Origin: Bacteroidales bacterium
GTDB lineage: Bacteria > Bacteroidota > Bacteroidia > Bacteroidales > F082
Assembly: GCA_021647205.1 (NCBI GenBank)
Contig: JAKIVD010000008.1
Span: 1-64,000 of the forward strand
Direction of reading: 5' to 3'
DNA length: 64,000 bases
Part shown: in pieces, positions 61,718-64,000 of the stretch
Numbering within the stretch: the stretch's first letter is position 1
Layout: the number at the start of each line of letters is the position of its first letter
Made by a program: the position numbers and the translations under genes
The notes under the pieces: model-generated
Told to the model about the DNA's origin: nothing
Databases searched by the model: none
What the model saw: the letters and a program-made list of their open reading frames with translations, nothing else

Positions 61718-64000
61718 ATGAGTTCCAGGCAAATCTTTTTTTCGGCAACTGCCGTTGTTCTTGCTTTATCTGCTGCTGCTTATTTCTTTTGGCGGGACCT
61801 GAACAAAACCAATGCCGATCCGTTTTTATTTATTCCTGAAGATGCCGCGGTGATTTTGCAGTTTGACCAGCCCGGACAGGTTTTTGGAGATTTGCTGGCC
61901 GACACCACCATCTGGAAAACGCTTACGCAGTTTCCGGTCTTTAAAAAAGTGGAAACCGACGCATTGCGCCTCGGTGTATTGCTCAACAGAAAACCCGGTT
62001 ATTTTGAACAACTTAAAAAAAGCCAGCTCACTATTTCCTTCCATCCCGATTCCGCTTACCGGGCAAGCCATCTGCTTTTCCTGTCGAAGATTGCTCAACT
62101 GCCCCACAGCGGGGATATAAAAGCGTTCCTCGAACAAAATCTGGATGCGGATTTTGGTCTGGACGAATTCAAGAATAAGGACATCACCGTTTTTCGGATT
62201 TCCAATCCGGAAAACGGGCAAAACATCTTCCTTGTTTTTACCGACGGGGTGATGCTTGCTTCTTCCGGTAAAGAAATGATAGAACGGGCCATTGAAACTT
62301 TCAGGGACAAACAGCCACACTTCAGCCGTTCAAAAACTTTTGTCCGCCTGAAAGAAACTTCCGGGAACAAAGTGGACGCCAGGCTGTTTATCCATTACAG
62401 CCAATTGGGCGGGCTGTTTAAATATTTCAGCAACAGCGAAAACTTTGGCGCACTCGACTGGTTGGATGGTTTTGCGGGCTGGACAGTGACCGACCTGATG
62501 TTAAAAAGCAACGAATTACTGTTGAGCGGGTTTACTGATTACGAGCAAACCGGCAGCCAGTTTCTCGCTCAGTTTGCCGGACAGTCGGGCAGCGAAGACC
62601 GGACAATTAACCTGTTACCATTTAATACAAGCATCGCACTGCGGCAGGGTTTTTCTGATTTTCAGGCTTATTATGATCAATACGTCAGGGAAAGAACCAG
62701 CAGGGCGGACAGGGCATATTCCGACAAAATCAGCAAATATGTGGGCAATGAGGTTGCGCTGGCGACCAATGCATCCAAGGTACAGGAACTTGAAGAAAAA
62801 ACATGGGCCATCATCCGCTTGAACGATAAACTAAAAGCCCGGGCACTATTTGACCGTTTTGCGAAAAGGCTGAACGGTAAGTCCACTGTCTTTGAAGGCT
62901 ATGCAATCAGGCAGGTCCCTCACAAGGGATTGCTTTCTTCGCTATTTGGCAAGATGTTTTCTGCCATCGAAAAGAACTATTACGTTTTTGTGGGCGATTA
63001 CATTGTTTTCGCCAATTCGGCGCACAGCCTGGTCAGTTTTCTTCAATCTTACAAAACAGGAAAGACACTTGATTTAAGTGAGAGTTACAAATTGTTTTCC
63101 GACAACCTTTCCACAACGTCAAATATTACTTTGTTCTTCAGCCCCGCTGATATTTTGGACTTGCTGCCCCGTTTTTTCAGGGGGGAAGTGGCTGCGGGTT
63201 TCGCTGCGCAAGCCGATGCAGTCAGTCATTTTAAAGGAATGGCATTCCAGTTTTGCAGCAGCGAATCCGCGCTCTTTTACACTAATTTCTATGTGAACCA
63301 TGGAAAACCCTCCCTCACCGAAGACGTGTCGCAGTGGCAGGTCAGCCTGACAGATGAGGTTGTCGGGCAGCCGCAGCTTGTCTGGGACCACCGCACCAAC
63401 AAATACAATGTGGTTGTTTTTGACAAAAGCGCGAATATGTACCTGATTTCTTCCGATGGGCTTATCCTGTGGAAAAAGCGGATTGACAAACTGCCACTCA
63501 GTTCAATTTACGAGGTCGATTTTTTCAGGAACGGGAAAATCCAGTACCTGTTCAACACGGCAGACTTTATTTATTTGATTGACAGGAACGGGGAAATGGT
63601 CACAGATTTCCCTAAAAAGCTTAATCCTTCCGCAACAAATGGTTTGAGCCTTTTCGATTACAACAACAGCCGGGATTATCGTTTGCTGGTTTCGCTTGTT
63701 GATAAGTGGACTTACAATTACGACATTCGCGGAACACAGGTAAAAGGCTGGGCCAAACCCCGCATGGAGTATCCCGTTCGGGAACCGGTAACAAGACTGT
63801 TAATCAATAATAAGGATTACATAATTATTACTGACGAGCGAAACAAAGTAAAGATAGTTAACCGTAGGGGCGAAGTCAGGATCAACTTAAAGAAGAACCC
63901 CGACAAAGCCCGTAACTCCCGCTATTTCAAAAACGAAACCAACAGCAAAGGAATAATCCTGACCACAAACGAAAAGGGGAAACTGGTTTACATCAATACA
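61718..64000 (+). CDS. Membrane-anchored DUF3352-like protein, 3' end beyond window
   Basis: The frame is open from ATG at 61718 to the last base, 761 codons without a stop. It begins MSSRQIFFSATAVVLALSAA, an uncleaved anchor or signal, followed by WRDLNKTNADPFLFIPEDAA. The large extracytoplasmic region has repeated modules with LFIHYSQLGGLF and FVGDYIVFANSAHSLVSFLQ, typical of DUF3352-like proteins. From about residue 560 it has blades such as NMYLISSDGLILWKKRI and IYLIDRNGEMVTDFPKKL, as in PQQ-like propellers. The role is unknown; a periplasmic protein is likely. Confidence 0.75.
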   Translation, partial: MSSRQIFFSATAVVLALSAAAYFFWRDLNKTNADPFLFIPEDAAVILQFDQPGQVFGDLLADTTIWKTLTQFPVFKKVETDALRLGVLLNRKPGYFEQLKKSQLTISFHPDSAYRASHLLFLSKIAQLPHSGDIKAFLEQNLDADFGLDEFKNKDITVFRISNPENGQNIFLVFTDGVMLASSGKEMIERAIETFRDKQPHFSRSKTFVRLKETSGNKVDARLFIHYSQLGGLFKYFSNSENFGALDWLDGFAGWTVTDLMLKSNELLLSGFTDYEQTGSQFLAQFAGQSGSEDRTINLLPFNTSIALRQGFSDFQAYYDQYVRERTSRADRAYSDKISKYVGNEVALATNASKVQELEEKTWAIIRLNDKLKARALFDRFAKRLNGKSTVFEGYAIRQVPHKGLLSSLFGKMFSAIEKNYYVFVGDYIVFANSAHSLVSFLQSYKTGKTLDLSESYKLFSDNLSTTSNITLFFSPADILDLLPRFFRGEVAAGFAAQADAVSHFKGMAFQFCSSESALFYTNFYVNHGKPSLTEDVSQWQVSLTDEVVGQPQLVWDHRTNKYNVVVFDKSANMYLISSDGLILWKKRIDKLPLSSIYEVDFFRNGKIQYLFNTADFIYLIDRNGEMVTDFPKKLNPSATNGLSLFDYNNSRDYRLLVSLVDKWTYNYDIRGTQVKGWAKPRMEYPVREPVTRLLINNKDYIIITDERNKVKIVNRRGEVRINLKKNPDKARNSRYFKNETNSKGIILTTNEKGKLVYINT

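Overview
The window reads as a chromosomal segment of a member of the Bacteroidota, probably a Bacteroidales or Marinilabiliales-like marine or sediment lineage. The support is: several secreted proteins with C-terminal Por/type IX secretion (T9SS) sorting domains; many genes preceded by the Bacteroidota -7 element TAnnTTTG; the phylum-typical rpmG-DUF4295-ftsY-rimO cluster; DUF6427 next to rnhB; and choice-of-anchor and beta-propeller surface proteins. No taxon below phylum can be proven from the sequence alone.

Layout. 0-9.8 kb: the 3' end of a T9SS cargo gene, a small lipoprotein, pruA-type P5C dehydrogenase, an MFS relic, a large unknown exported protein, a hotdog thioesterase, a MORN-variant protein, rimO and ftsY. 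10-12.9 kb: DUF4295, rpmG, a MarC-family membrane protein and bifunctional ftcD. 13-19.3 kb: a rearranged accessory zone with an IS transposase relic, a T9SS cargo gene, a ~475-bp near-identical duplication, a chimeric lipoprotein/transposase ORF, a severed 5' copy of ftcD and a protein with an IPTL-CTERM-like tail.

19.5-33 kb is the functional centrepiece, a dissimilatory nitrate respiration locus entirely on the minus strand: di-haem cytochrome c, narG, narH, narJ, narI, two different NarK-type transporters and two Crp/Fnr regulators sharing the same N-terminal four-cysteine motif. Upstream lie a collapsed response-regulator pseudogene and a Ric (YtfE/ScdA) iron-sulfur repair gene. Together these would import nitrate, reduce it on the cytoplasmic face with quinol electrons, export nitrite, sense oxygen or NO and repair nitrosative damage. 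rnpB follows at about 33.2-33.5 kb.

33.7-64 kb is mostly housekeeping mixed with envelope genes: a polytopic membrane protein, aromatic amino acid hydroxylase, a BNR-repeat exoprotein, GT2 and GT39-like glycosyltransferases, miaA, tatA, prfA, pyrF, ilvE, DUF554, a flavodoxin-like pseudogene, tandem acyltransferase-3 paralogues, an M23 peptidase, hutI, a triple 121-bp tandem repeat, a GT4-purD pair, DUF6427-rnhB and a DUF3352-like protein running off the end. An oxygen-dependent hydroxylase beside nitrate respiration suggests a facultative lifestyle (inference).
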